Shown: positions 8,089 to 16,421 of the stretch, in pieces
Numbering within the stretch: position 1 is the stretch's first letter
Layout: the number at the start of each line of letters is the position of its first letter
Assembly (NCBI RefSeq): GCF_003797775.2
Contig: NZ_CP060725.1
Coordinates: 620,001-684,000, forward strand
Length of the DNA: 64,000 bases
Reading direction: 5' to 3'
Source: Sphingopyxis sp. OPL5
GTDB taxonomy: Bacteria; Pseudomonadota; Alphaproteobacteria; Sphingomonadales; Sphingomonadaceae
Translations under genes and position numbers: made by a program
Notes under the pieces: model-generated
What the model was told of the DNA's origin: nothing
Database searches by the model: none
The model's input: only the letters and a program-made list of their open reading frames with translations

Positions 8089-8190
8089 GTGCATCCCCAT
8101 ATCGTTCGATTCGAGTGCGCTATGTCGCGCGTTGCGCGGCAAATCAAGCGCTGCTAGTTAGACAACTCGGAACAAAAGGAGAATATCGGC

Positions 8191-8808
8191 ATGGGCCTGA
8201 CCCAGCAGCAGCTAAACGCCGGAATCGACGCGCTCGCCGGGATCGAGCCGGGATTCGCGCGCGCGCTCGGCCATGCCGGCTATCCCGAACCGCGCATCCG
8301 CGCCCCCGGCTACACCACCCTGCTGCGCACCATCGTCGGCCAGCAGGTCAGCGTCGCCGCCGCGAACTCGATCTGGAACAAGCTCGAGGCGGCGTTCGGC
8401 GAGGGTTGTCCGGTCGAGGTGATGGCGGCGGCCGAATATGACGCGCTGCGCGCCTGCGGCCTGTCGGGACAGAAACAGGGCTATGCGAAAAGCCTCGCGC
8501 AGCTGATCCGCGACGGCGAGCTGCAATTTGACGCCCTCCCCGCCGACGACGAGGAGGCGATCGCCTTGCTTACCAAGGTCAAGGGCATCGGGCGCTGGTC
8601 GGCCGAAATCTACCTGCTCTTCGCCGAAGGACGCCCCGACATCTGGCCCGCCGGCGACCTCGCGGTGCAGGAAGCGGTCGGCCGCATCATGCAGCACGAG
8701 ACCCGCCCGAGCGAAAAGGCGATCCGCGAGATCGCCGAAGCCTGGCGCCCCCACCGCGGCGCCGCGGCGATCTTCAGCTGGCATTGCTATAATATGGCGG
8801 TGATTTAG
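8191..8808 (+). CDS. DNA-3-methyladenine glycosylase II (AlkA-type HhH-GPD)
   Basis: A 205-residue HhH-GPD glycosylase. The segment TLLRTIVGQQVSVAAAN is the family entry, the helix-hairpin-helix is LLTKVKGIGRWSAEIYLLF, and the catalytic Asp lies in DIWPAGDLAVQEAVGRI. It removes alkylated bases (3-methyladenine and similar) from DNA as the first step of base-excision repair. It lacks the N-terminal extension of E. coli AlkA, as is usual for the compact alphaproteobacterial form. AAGGAG precedes the ATG with good spacing. It is divergent from the ferredoxin gene. Confidence 0.9.
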   Translation: MGLTQQQLNAGIDALAGIEPGFARALGHAGYPEPRIRAPGYTTLLRTIVGQQVSVAAANSIWNKLEAAFGEGCPVEVMAAAEYDALRACGLSGQKQGYAKSLAQLIRDGELQFDALPADDEEAIALLTKVKGIGRWSAEIYLLFAEGRPDIWPAGDLAVQEAVGRIMQHETRPSEKAIREIAEAWRPHRGAAAIFSWHCYNMAVI

Positions 8809-8828
8809 CGCCGAAATATCACAAACTT

Positions 8829-8923
8829 CGTCATTGCGAGGACCCCGGACTTGATCCGGGGGACGCGGCAATCCAGCGTTGCCTGGCACCGCCCTGGATT
8901 GCTTCGCTTCCCTCGCAATGACG
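8829..8923. repeat. Intergenic palindromic repeat (family A)
   Basis: CGTCATTGCGAG at the left end is the inverse of CTCGCAATGACG at the right; inner halves GCAATCCAG and CTGGATTGC also pair. A short CCCCGGACTTGATCCGGGG palindrome is nested inside. Related copies lie at 43255-43330 and 53252-53333. Confidence 0.85.
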
Positions 8924-8948
8924 AGCTTGAAATTGGGACCGAATAGCC

Positions 8949-9350
8949 ATGACCACGACCCGCGACATCGTCACCGCTTATTACGCCGCCTTCAACGCGG
9001 GCGACACCGACGCGATGCTGGCGCTCGTCGCCGACGATCTGCGCCACGACGTCAACCAGGGCGAACCGCGCCACGGCAAGGCGCTGTTCGCCGACTTCAA
9101 CGCGCATATGACACGCTGCTACAGCGAACGGCTCACCGACATGCTGATCTTTGCCGAGGGCGAGCGCGCCGCCGCCGAGTTCATGGTCAATGGCACCTAT
9201 CTCGCCACCGACGACGGCCTGCCCGAAGCGACGGGCCAGACCTACCGCCTGCCCGCCGGCGCCTTCCTGTCGGTGAATGCCGAGGGGCGGATCGACCGCA
9301 TCACCACCTATTATAACCTCTCCGACTGGCTGAAACAGGTCGGCGCATGA
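8949..9350 (+). CDS. SnoaL/ketosteroid-isomerase-like protein
   Basis: A 133-residue NTF2-fold protein: TTRDIVTAYYAAFNAGDTDA at the N-terminus, VADDLRHDVNQGEPRHGK in the middle, and a closing GRIDRITTYYNLSDWLKQV. This is the arrangement of the ketosteroid-isomerase/SnoaL-like group with a pocket open for small ligands; the substrate cannot be predicted. Its stop overlaps the start of the next gene (ATGA), so the two are almost certainly co-translated and may act on related metabolites. The ribosome-binding site is weak. Confidence 0.8.
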   Translation: MTTTRDIVTAYYAAFNAGDTDAMLALVADDLRHDVNQGEPRHGKALFADFNAHMTRCYSERLTDMLIFAEGERAAAEFMVNGTYLATDDGLPEATGQTYRLPAGAFLSVNAEGRIDRITTYYNLSDWLKQVGA

Positions 9351-9931
9351 CGGTCACCGTCGCGCCGGTCACGGGCGGCGCCCTCGTCGAGGTGCTGCCC
9401 GCGCTCGCGCGTTTGCGCATCGCGGTGTTCCGCGACTTCCCCTATCTCTACGATGGCGACCCCGCCTATGAAGCCGCCTATCTCGCCGATTTCGCGGCCG
9501 CCGCGGGCGCCGTGATCGTCGTCGCGCGAGACGGCAGCGAAATCGTCGGCGCCGCCACCGCGGCCCCGCTGGCGACGCAGGACACCGCCTGGCGCGCGCC
9601 GCTCGCCGCCGCCGGCTTCGACATCGCCCGCACCTTCCATTTCGGCGAATCGGTGCTGCGCGGCGAATATCGCGGCCGTGGCATCGGCCACGCCTTCTTC
9701 GACCACCGCGAGGCGCAGGCCCGCACGTGCGGCGCCACCGCCGCCGCCTTCTGCAGCGTCATCCGCGCCGCGGATCACCCTGCCCGCCCTGCCGATCACC
9801 GCCCGCTCGACACCTTCTGGCACGGCCGCGGCTATGCGCCGCTGGCGGGCGTCACGGCGTGGTTCGACTGGAAGACCGTCGGAGGCGGGGAAGAGCGGCA
9901 CGAACTGCAATATTGGACGCGGGCGTTCTGA
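9347..9931 (+). CDS. GNAT family N-acetyltransferase
   Basis: A 194-residue GNAT-type acetyltransferase. The acetyl-CoA-binding region is seen in GESVLRGEYRGRGIGHAFFD (motif A, R-G-R-G-I-G type), and the N-terminal half contains RIAVFRDFPYLYDGDPAYE, a pattern of one bacterial GNAT subgroup. The acceptor substrate is unknown. It overlaps the upstream SnoaL-like gene by four bases, forming a two-gene unit that ends at the bidirectional terminator near 10014. Confidence 0.8.
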   Translation: MTVTVAPVTGGALVEVLPALARLRIAVFRDFPYLYDGDPAYEAAYLADFAAAAGAVIVVARDGSEIVGAATAAPLATQDTAWRAPLAAAGFDIARTFHFGESVLRGEYRGRGIGHAFFDHREAQARTCGATAAAFCSVIRAADHPARPADHRPLDTFWHGRGYAPLAGVTAWFDWKTVGGGEERHELQYWTRAF

Positions 9932-10013
9932 CTTCCCGTCTCCCCCGCGAAGGCGGGGGCGACGATTTAGGACCGATCGCCGACAGGCACCCCCTTCACA
10001 CCGCCCAAAAAGA

Positions 10014-10047
10014 AAAAGGCCGGATGGATCGCTCCACCCGGCCTTTT
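10014..10047. terminator. Bidirectional terminator between the GNAT gene and tig
   Basis: AAAAGGCCGGATGG at 10014-10027 pairs, with one mismatch, with CCACCCGGCCTTTT at 10034-10047 around a 6-nt loop. A-run and T-run flank the GC stem, so it can end transcription from both convergent genes. Confidence 0.85.
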
Positions 10048-10068
10048 GCCATGCGCTAAGCGCAAAGC

Positions 10069-11637
10069 TTATTTCTTCGCCGGAGCCTTCTTCGCGGCCG
10101 GCTTCTTGGCAGCCGGCTTTTCCTCGGCTTCAGCCTTCGGAGCAGCCGCTTTCTTCGCCGGTGCCTTCTTGGCGGGCGCCTCGGCAGCGACGTCTTCGGT
10201 CACTACGTCCTTCTTGGCGGCGGGCTTTTTCGCCGCCGCCTTCTTGGCGGGCTTGGCGTCGTGGTCATGATCGTGACCGCAGCCCGGGCCGTGAACGTGG
10301 CCGCCATCGTCGTCGGCTTCGATCGCCGCTTCGATTTCTTCGCGGGTCACTTCGCGATCGCTGATCTCTGCCTTTTCGAACAGGAAGTCGACGACCTTGT
10401 CCTCATAGAGCGGCGCGCGGAGCTGGGCAGCGGCGAGCGCGTCCTGCTGGACATATTCCAGGAAGCGCTGGCGGTCTTCGGGGCGATACTGCTGGGCCGC
10501 CTGGCTGACCAGGCGCTGCATTTCCTGCTGGCTGACCTGGACGCCATGCGCCTGGCCGATTTCCGAGAGGAGCAGGCCGAGGCGGACGCGGCGGACGGCG
10601 ATCGAACGATATTCGTCCTTGTCCTTTTCGAGTTCGGCCTTCGCCGCCTCGACGTCTTCCTCGTGGCTCGCTTCATGCTCGAGCTGCTGCCAGATCTGGC
10701 CGAATTCGGCCTCGACCATCGTCGGCGGCACTTCGAAGTCATGGCTCGCGGCGAGCTGGTCGAGCAGCTTGCGCTTCATATGGGTGCGGGTCAGGCCGTT
10801 GAGTTCCTGCTCGACCTGGTCCTTCATGATCTCCTTGAGCTTGTCGAGGCTCTCGAGACCCAGCGATTTGGCGAACTCGTCGTCGATCTTCGACGCGGCG
10901 GGGACCTTCACTTCCTTCACCGTGACGGCGAATTCGGCGTTGGCGTCCTTGAGGTCCGCGACCGGATAATCGGCGGGGAAGGTCACCTTGACGATCTTGT
11001 CGTCGCCGACCTTCACGCCGACCAGCTGGTCTTCAAAGCCGGGGATGAGCTGGCCCGAACCGATTTCGACCGCCATGTCCTCGCCGGTGCCGCCGTCGAA
11101 GGCGACGCCGTCGACCGACCCTGCGAAGTCGATGATGACCTGATCGCCGGTTGCGGCCTTCTTGGTCTTCGGCGCCTCTTCGAAGCGCTTCATCTGGGTG
11201 GCGAATTCCTCGATCTTGGCCATGACCGCAGCATCATCGGCGGGCACCGTCAGGCGCTCGAGCTTCAGCCCGTCGATCGACGGGGTCTCGATGACCGGCA
11301 GCACTTCGAGCGCGACGGTGATCTCGGCGTCCTTACCGGTCTCATACCCCTCGTCGAGCGTGACCGCGGGCTGCAGCGCGGGGCGCAGCTTTTCGCTGGT
11401 CATCAGGTCGCGAACGCCGGCTTCGATCGCCTTGTTCAGCGCGTCGGCCGACAGTGCGGCGCCGTGCATCTTGCGGATCAGGTTCGCCGGCACCTTGCCG
11501 GGGCGAAAGCCGGGCATGCGCACCGTCGGGGCAATGCTCTTCACTTCGTCATCGACGCGGGCATCGATATCCTTGGCGGTGATGGTCACGCGATATTCGC
11601 GCTTCAGGCCTTCGTTCAGCGTTTCGACGGTCTTCAT
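10069..11637 (-). CDS. tig: Trigger factor with His-rich and Lys/Ala-rich tail
   Basis: A 522-residue trigger factor, the ribosome-bound chaperone and prolyl isomerase that receives nascent chains. The ribosome-binding signature GFRPGKVP is at residues 43-50, the FKBP-type domain follows (VIIDFAGSVDGVAFDGG), then the long helical C-domain. Typical trigger factors are about 430-450 residues; this one adds about 75: a His-rich block HVHGPGCGHDHDHD (447-460) and a tail of repeated PAKK/AAKK units resembling histone H1. The start MKTVETLNEGLKREY is the family start. A tRNA-Leu gene lies directly upstream on the same strand. Confidence 0.95.
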   Translation of the reverse strand: MKTVETLNEGLKREYRVTITAKDIDARVDDEVKSIAPTVRMPGFRPGKVPANLIRKMHGAALSADALNKAIEAGVRDLMTSEKLRPALQPAVTLDEGYETGKDAEITVALEVLPVIETPSIDGLKLERLTVPADDAAVMAKIEEFATQMKRFEEAPKTKKAATGDQVIIDFAGSVDGVAFDGGTGEDMAVEIGSGQLIPGFEDQLVGVKVGDDKIVKVTFPADYPVADLKDANAEFAVTVKEVKVPAASKIDDEFAKSLGLESLDKLKEIMKDQVEQELNGLTRTHMKRKLLDQLAASHDFEVPPTMVEAEFGQIWQQLEHEASHEEDVEAAKAELEKDKDEYRSIAVRRVRLGLLLSEIGQAHGVQVSQQEMQRLVSQAAQQYRPEDRQRFLEYVQQDALAAAQLRAPLYEDKVVDFLFEKAEISDREVTREEIEAAIEADDDGGHVHGPGCGHDHDHDAKPAKKAAAKKPAAKKDVVTEDVAAEAPAKKAPAKKAAAPKAEAEEKPAAKKPAAKKAPAKK

Positions 11638-11725
11638 TGCCTTGGTCTTATCCTTGCTCAAAATCTCTATCCGAACCCCGTCTTGACGACGGCGTTCCCC
11701 ATTTCCGTGCCTCTGCTCGCGAAGA

Positions 11726-11810
11726 TGGTGCGGGCGAAGGGACTCGAACCCCCACATCTTGCGATACTGGTACCTAAAACCAGCGCGTCTACCAATTCCG
11801 CCACGCCCGC
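11726..11810 (-). tRNA. tRNA-Leu (anticodon TAG)
   Basis: Read on the minus strand: acceptor GCGGGCG pairs with CGCCCGC, D arm GGCGGAATTGGTAGACGC, anticodon stem CTGGT/ACCAG around TTTAGGT with anticodon TAG, a class II variable arm, T arm with GGTTCGAGTCC, discriminator A and an encoded CCA. It reads CUA and other CUN codons. Confidence 0.95.
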
Positions 11811-11966
11811 TTGAGAAGCTTCGGCCGGATGCACGAATACGCGCGAAAAAGCCGCGCACGCCCGTGCGGGCCGCGCGGCGCTATAGCAGACGGACGGATG
11901 AGGGCAAGGCCCGCAACGCAGCCGGAACGTCGGGGCGTGCCGGACGTTGGTCGGCTAAGGAGACGA

Positions 11967-12191
11967 ATGATGACAAGCTATAGCGCCAGCCTGCACGTCC
12001 ATGCGGCCGACCCGCTGCCGAAGCCCAAGCCCGACACGATCGAACCGATGGCGCCGCCCGAACATCCGGTCCAGCCGACCCCGCAGGAGGACCCCGCCGG
12101 CCAGCCGCTCGAAATTCCCGGGAGCCCCGGTGGCGGCGATATCGACCAGCCGGGGCGCGGCCCCAGCGAAGTGCCACCGCAGCAGATATAG
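11967..12191 (+). CDS. Small proline-rich hypothetical protein
   Basis: A 74-residue protein rich in Pro, Glu and Gln (PLPKPKPDTIEPMAPPEHP, then PQEDPAGQPLEIPGSPGGG), so probably disordered. There is no signal peptide or known domain. TAAGGAGACGA before the tandem ATGATG is a strong ribosome-binding site and the main support for translation; start could be either ATG. It lies between tRNA-Leu and an amidohydrolase gene. I do not recognise a family. Confidence 0.55.
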   Translation: MMTSYSASLHVHAADPLPKPKPDTIEPMAPPEHPVQPTPQEDPAGQPLEIPGSPGGGDIDQPGRGPSEVPPQQI

Positions 12192-12263
12192 AGGCCACCC
12201 CCGCCTGTTGCACAGCGATCGGGCGGAGAGAAAATTAGCAAGCGAACCACTTGACCCACCCCC

Positions 12264-12294
12264 TCTCCCGCCGCCACGATGCGGGCGGGGAGAG
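12264..12294 (+). promoter_or_regulatory. Hairpin covering the ribosome-binding site of the amidohydrolase gene
   Basis: CTCTCCCGCC at 12264-12273 can pair with GGCGGGGAGAG at 12284-12294. The right arm contains the GGGGAGAG that serves as ribosome-binding site for the ATG at 12298, so folding would hide it. The bulged G and lack of a known ligand domain make this a suggestion only. Confidence 0.4.
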
Positions 12295-12297
12295 ACG

Positions 12298-13983
12298 ATG
12301 ATGAAAATATCGACCGGGGCATTTGCCCTGATGCTCACGGCGCTGGCGGCACCCGCCATTGCGCAGGACGCCACGATTTACCGTGGCGGCCCGATCCTGA
12401 CGATGGACGGCGATACACCGCAGACAGTAGAGGCCGTCGTGACCAAAGACGGCAAGATCGCCTTTGCCGGGTCGGAAGCGGAAGCGCGCCAGGCCGCCGG
12501 GCCTGCTCCCGCGGTCCATGACCTCAACGGCGCGACCATGCTCCCCGGCTTCATCGACGCCCATTCGCATTTCACGGCGGCGACGATGAGCGCGGGCGGA
12601 CTCGACCTGCGCGACAAGGCGCACGCGGGCGTGACCGACATTCCCGCATTGCAGGCCGCGATACGCGACTATGCGAAATCGTTTCCCGCCGACCGATGGA
12701 TCGTCGTCTGGCAATATGATCATGAAACCCTCGCCGAAAAGCGCCACATTACCCGCGCCGAACTCGACGCGGTCGCCGCCGACCGGCCGATCGTCGTGCT
12801 CCATGTCTCACTCCATGGCGCGGTGGCGAACAGCGCCGCACTCAAGGCTGCGGGGATCGACGACGCGACCCCCGTCCCGCCCGGCGGCATCATGCTCCGC
12901 GACGACGCGGGCAAGCTCAACGGCGTTCTCCTCGAAAAGGCGATGTATCTGCTGTTCGCCAAAATGCCGCAGCCGACGGCCGAACAGAAGCTCGCCGCGC
13001 TCGACGCCGCGCAAAATGCCTATTTCGCCGAAGGCTATACTCATGCGCAGGACGGCGCGACCCAGCCCCCCGACATCGCCTTCCTGACCAGCCCCGCCGC
13101 GCGCGAGCGGCTGAAAATCGACCTTGCCCTCCTGCCCTTCTCGACCGGCCTCGATGCGCTGCTCGCCGATCCGGCGGTCAAATTCGGCGTCTATCAGGAC
13201 CATGTGAAGCTGCAGGGGATCAAGTTCGTCCTCGACGGATCGGTCCAGGCGCGCACCGGCTATTTCACCCGCGACTATCAGCGCGGCAGCCCCGACGGCT
13301 CGCACCCCTGGCACGGCCAGCCCGTCCTTTCCGAGGAGGAATTCTGCACCCAGGCGCGCAAGGTCCACGACCGCGGCTGGCAGATCTTCGCCCATGCCAA
13401 TGGCGACGCGGCGATCGACATGGCGATCCGCTGCTTCGACGCGCTCGGCATCAAGGCCGCCGACGATCGCCGCCCGATCGTCATCCATTCGCAGTTCCAG
13501 CGTCCCGACCAGCTCGCCGCCTACAAGCGCATCGGCGTCGGTCCCGCCTATTTCTCGAACCACACCTGGTATTGGGCCGATGTCCACCGCACCAATTTCC
13601 CGAAAGAGGTCGTCGATTTCATCAGCCCCTTCCGCTCGGCGCGTGCGGCGGGCCTGACGCCATCGAACCACAGCGACTACAGCGTCACCCCGCTCGACAC
13701 GCGCTTCATGCTCTGGACCTCGATGGCGCGCGTCTCACCGACCGGCGTCGTCAGCGGCCCCGACGAGCGGCTGGGCGCCTATGAAGCGCTGCAGGCGCTC
13801 ACCACCGCCCCCGCCTGGCAGGTCTTCGAGGAGAAGCGCAAGGGCCGCATCAAAGCCGGCCTGCTCGCCGACTTCGTCGTCCTCGACCGCAACCCGCTGA
13901 CCACGCCGGTGGACGGTATCAAGGCCATCAAGGTCCTGGAAACCATCAAGGAAGGCCGCAGCGTGTGGCGGGCGGAAAAATGA
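12298..13983 (+). CDS. Secreted amidohydrolase, YtcJ-like
   Basis: A 561-residue metal-dependent hydrolase. A signal peptide (MMKISTGAFALMLTALAAPAIAQ) suggests a periplasmic location. The amidohydrolase fold shows the metal-binding FIDAHSHF near residue 85, further His in VIHSQFQ and FAHANGDAAIDMAI, and the YtcJ-type late motif LTPSNHSDYSV. Relatives include N-substituted formamide deformylases and enzymes on imides or aryl-amides, but substrate specificity in this group is poorly known. It has a typical closing segment, GLLADFVVLDRNPL. It is monocistronic; a hairpin overlaps its ribosome-binding site. Confidence 0.85.
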   Translation: MMKISTGAFALMLTALAAPAIAQDATIYRGGPILTMDGDTPQTVEAVVTKDGKIAFAGSEAEARQAAGPAPAVHDLNGATMLPGFIDAHSHFTAATMSAGGLDLRDKAHAGVTDIPALQAAIRDYAKSFPADRWIVVWQYDHETLAEKRHITRAELDAVAADRPIVVLHVSLHGAVANSAALKAAGIDDATPVPPGGIMLRDDAGKLNGVLLEKAMYLLFAKMPQPTAEQKLAALDAAQNAYFAEGYTHAQDGATQPPDIAFLTSPAARERLKIDLALLPFSTGLDALLADPAVKFGVYQDHVKLQGIKFVLDGSVQARTGYFTRDYQRGSPDGSHPWHGQPVLSEEEFCTQARKVHDRGWQIFAHANGDAAIDMAIRCFDALGIKAADDRRPIVIHSQFQRPDQLAAYKRIGVGPAYFSNHTWYWADVHRTNFPKEVVDFISPFRSARAAGLTPSNHSDYSVTPLDTRFMLWTSMARVSPTGVVSGPDERLGAYEALQALTTAPAWQVFEEKRKGRIKAGLLADFVVLDRNPLTTPVDGIKAIKVLETIKEGRSVWRAEK

Positions 13984-14085
13984 CGCCAAAATGATAGCGT
14001 TCGACCCGCGTCGCCGCGCGGTAACATTTTGGGGCGAGACGCTTTTCTGATAAGCTTGACCATGCCTCGCAACAGGAGACACGCC

Positions 14086-14856
14086 ATGCGCTCGCCTCTC
14101 GCCATCCTGCTTCTCGCCTCCGTCGCCCTGCCCATCGCCGCCTCGGCCCAGCCGGCGTCCGATGTCGCCGACCTCGTCGGCGCGCGCGCCGCGGGCGGCG
14201 AAACCCAGTTGCTCGCACGCGGCTACGAATCGCGCCACTCGACCACCGTCGGCGAACAGCGCTACACCTTCTGGTGGAGCCAGCGCACCGGCCGCTGCCT
14301 GTCGGTCTCGACCGTCGACGGCCGCTATGGCGCACTGATCGCGGTGCCCCCCGAAAATTGCGACAATGGCCCGCCGCGCGATGCCTATGCGCCGCAACCG
14401 CACAGCTATGAACGCCCCGCCGAAAGCGGCTATCGCGACCCCGGCTCGCTCGTCCTCGTCTGTTACGGCGCCGGCACCCGTCCCACCGTCGATGTCAAAC
14501 CGACCTACAAGTGGAACCCGTGGGATCATAAGTGGGAGTGGAGCAACCAGGTCGGCAATAGCGCGCAGGGCTTCACCAGCGACGTCCAGATCGAACTCTA
14601 CGGCGATCAGGGGCGTATCCACCTCGGCCCGAAGCTCGTCGCGCCGATCCACAGCGGCGACGATCATGGCTGGTGGGACCTCGACAACCTCGTCGTCACC
14701 CCCGACCGCATCACCGCCAGCTATCGCATCAACGGGCTCAACAAGCCGAAGCTGACCGTCGACCGCCGCTCGGGCCGGATCACGATCGACGCGATCACCA
14801 ATTTTTCGGGCCAGTGCGACAGCGGCGACTGGGGCGCGGGCCAGCGGCGTTTCTAG
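14086..14856 (+). CDS. Secreted hypothetical protein with C-rich N-terminal part
   Basis: A 256-residue exported protein. Residues 1-22 form a signal peptide ending in ASAQ. The mature protein has RYTFWWSQRTGRCLSVSTVDGRY, Cys residues in PENCDNG and VLVCYGAG, and a second half rich in Trp, Asp and beta-strand pattern (KWNPWDHKWEWSN, DDHGWWDLDNLVVTPDRI) reminiscent of lectin-like or small beta-sandwich domains. I recognise no family. AGGAGA lies ahead of the ATG at 14086; the earlier ATG at 14062 would spoil the signal peptide. It is convergent with the A2 gene of the duplicated cassette, 22 bases away. Confidence 0.7.
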   Translation: MRSPLAILLLASVALPIAASAQPASDVADLVGARAAGGETQLLARGYESRHSTTVGEQRYTFWWSQRTGRCLSVSTVDGRYGALIAVPPENCDNGPPRDAYAPQPHSYERPAESGYRDPGSLVLVCYGAGTRPTVDVKPTYKWNPWDHKWEWSNQVGNSAQGFTSDVQIELYGDQGRIHLGPKLVAPIHSGDDHGWWDLDNLVVTPDRITASYRINGLNKPKLTVDRRSGRITIDAITNFSGQCDSGDWGAGQRRF

Positions 14857-14877
14857 GGTCCAAGCCCCCTTGGCCGC

Positions 14878-15735
14878 TTAGCCTTCGGCCCCCGCCGCCG
14901 CGACGGGTGCCGTTTCGACCGCTCCGGCATTCGGCGTCGCGACCGCGGCAGCCTCGGCCTGCGCCTTCAGGTCGATAACCCTGTCGCGGTCATAGGCGAG
15001 GATGCCGGCAACCCGTGGCATGCGTCCGATGGCAAGGCCGAAAAAATTGTCGAGTTTCCCATGGGCGCGAAAATCCGCCTGTTCGTTGGGATAGGATTGC
15101 AGGGAAGCGGGCAGGCCAAAGGCGAGCATCCCACCGGGAAAAAATTTCCCGGTGTCGGTGATCCTTCCCGCCTTCACCTCGAACGAAACCGTGCCCATGC
15201 AATAGCAGGTTCCGCTCAAGCCGCCCGGTTTCTTGGAAATCGGACCGTAATAGGCATAGCGCCCCGGCTCCACGCGCAACAAATAGCTGTAGCTCTGCGG
15301 GCTTTCGGTCGAGGCCGAGATATGCAGACCATAGAATACCGGATTGCGTTCTTCGATGGATTCGATCGAAAAATTCTCCGGCGTCGGCTCGATCGGCTTT
15401 TCCGGCAACTTTTGCCCCTTGCCGTGGGCGAGGCGGGTGCGAAACTCCCAATCCTCCAGCTTGGCGGGATATTTCTGCTGAACAACCGCCAGCGCCGCCG
15501 TCCATTCCGCTTCGTATCGGGCGATCGCCGCCTCATCGGGCAAAAGCAGCAGTACGCCGCCTTGCGGAATCGGACTGCGAATATAGACATAACCGCTCTC
15601 CGGCTCGATCTTTTCCTTGCCCGACAACAGGTCCCGCTCCTGGATCGTGTCGGCATAGCCGGCCGGCTTCGCGCAGGCGATCGACGAGACGGCGACCGCC
15701 ACAAACGCCAGCGCGGGCGTCACCATACGGATCAT
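14878..15735 (-). CDS. Cassette protein A2 (exported, unknown function)
   Basis: A 285-residue protein with a signal peptide (MIRMVTPALAFVAVAVSSIACA); the Cys could be a lipobox. Central features are SGYVYIRSPIPQGGVLLLLP and, later, LSGTCYCMGTVSFEVKAGRI. The same arrangement occurs in A1 (16422-17279): GYILVRMG matches GYVYIRSP and ETCLSLGTYQFEVKQGEVADIG matches GTCYCMGTVSFEVKAGRITDTG. The tail is Ala-rich and low-complexity. Its start overlaps the stop of B2 by four bases, so A2 and B2 are translationally coupled. No known family. Confidence 0.75.
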   Translation of the reverse strand: MIRMVTPALAFVAVAVSSIACAKPAGYADTIQERDLLSGKEKIEPESGYVYIRSPIPQGGVLLLLPDEAAIARYEAEWTAALAVVQQKYPAKLEDWEFRTRLAHGKGQKLPEKPIEPTPENFSIESIEERNPVFYGLHISASTESPQSYSYLLRVEPGRYAYYGPISKKPGGLSGTCYCMGTVSFEVKAGRITDTGKFFPGGMLAFGLPASLQSYPNEQADFRAHGKLDNFFGLAIGRMPRVAGILAYDRDRVIDLKAQAEAAAVATPNAGAVETAPVAAAGAEG

Positions 15736-16334
15736 CGTATCAGAACCTCCGCCGTCGGCTTGGGACCGGACGCCACCCGCGCCTGTTTCATCAGATAGGC
15801 GGTACGCTTGTCGTCATCGACGCGATTGAAGCCTTCCTCGAAATGAAAGGCTTGCCAGCGCTCCCTTTCCAGGCCGTAACGGTCATATCCCTTATATCCC
15901 ATGCAGTTGCGCATATTGAGCCGCCGAATCTTGCGACGCTCGGTCGACCCAAGGATCGCATCGTCGATTGGCGCGGTGATCACGTTGCTCAAAGCCCCGG
16001 CAAGTCCATATTGTGTGGCATAATAACTCGCCAGGACCGGATCCCGCCCCGCATAATAGATAAGCCCACTGGCCAGCGCATCGCATTCGCTCAGATCGTT
16101 GAAGGCGGTATCGAAATCCGTGCCGTCGCGATGGAAATAAAAATATTTGTCATATGTCTTGATATCGTCGGGCGTTGCCGCGAACGCAGTATCCGGCATG
16201 GCGACCGCCGCGACTTCCTCGGCGGAGAAAGCCCGCATCGGCGGCGGCGGCTTGATCGCCTGCGCGTGGCCGTCCGGTGGCGCTATCGTCAGACAGATCG
16301 CCGCGATCGCGACCGATAGATGGAAATTCCGCAT
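15732..16334 (-). CDS. Cassette protein B2 (exported, unknown function)
   Basis: A 200-residue protein with a signal peptide ending near GHAQA. The mature part has KYFYFHRDGTDFDTAF, then a Cys in LSECDALASG, and a conserved block RRLNMRNCMGYKGYDRYG followed by a Trp. B1 (17276-17779) has the same block as RMRNAAMRKCMGMMNYDRYA and the same end ASGPxPxxExLxR. Cys residues suggest a disulfide in the periplasm. Its stop overlaps the start of A2. The short intergenic gap of 87 bases separates it from A1, so all four genes may be one operon. Function unknown. Confidence 0.75.
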   Translation of the reverse strand: MRNFHLSVAIAAICLTIAPPDGHAQAIKPPPPMRAFSAEEVAAVAMPDTAFAATPDDIKTYDKYFYFHRDGTDFDTAFNDLSECDALASGLIYYAGRDPVLASYYATQYGLAGALSNVITAPIDDAILGSTERRKIRRLNMRNCMGYKGYDRYGLERERWQAFHFEEGFNRVDDDKRTAYLMKQARVASGPKPTAEVLIR

Positions 16335-16421
16335 TTCACCCCCACATGCGCACCGATCATCGACCCCCACCGGTCCGCTGAGCGCCTTCCCGGCCTCATC
16401 GACCAACTGCAAAGGCCTTGG

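Noticed and set aside
10261..11814. Long + strand open frame opposite trigger factor
   Set aside because: Mirror of tig codons in high-GC DNA; it reads through the tRNA-Leu gene and has no family character.
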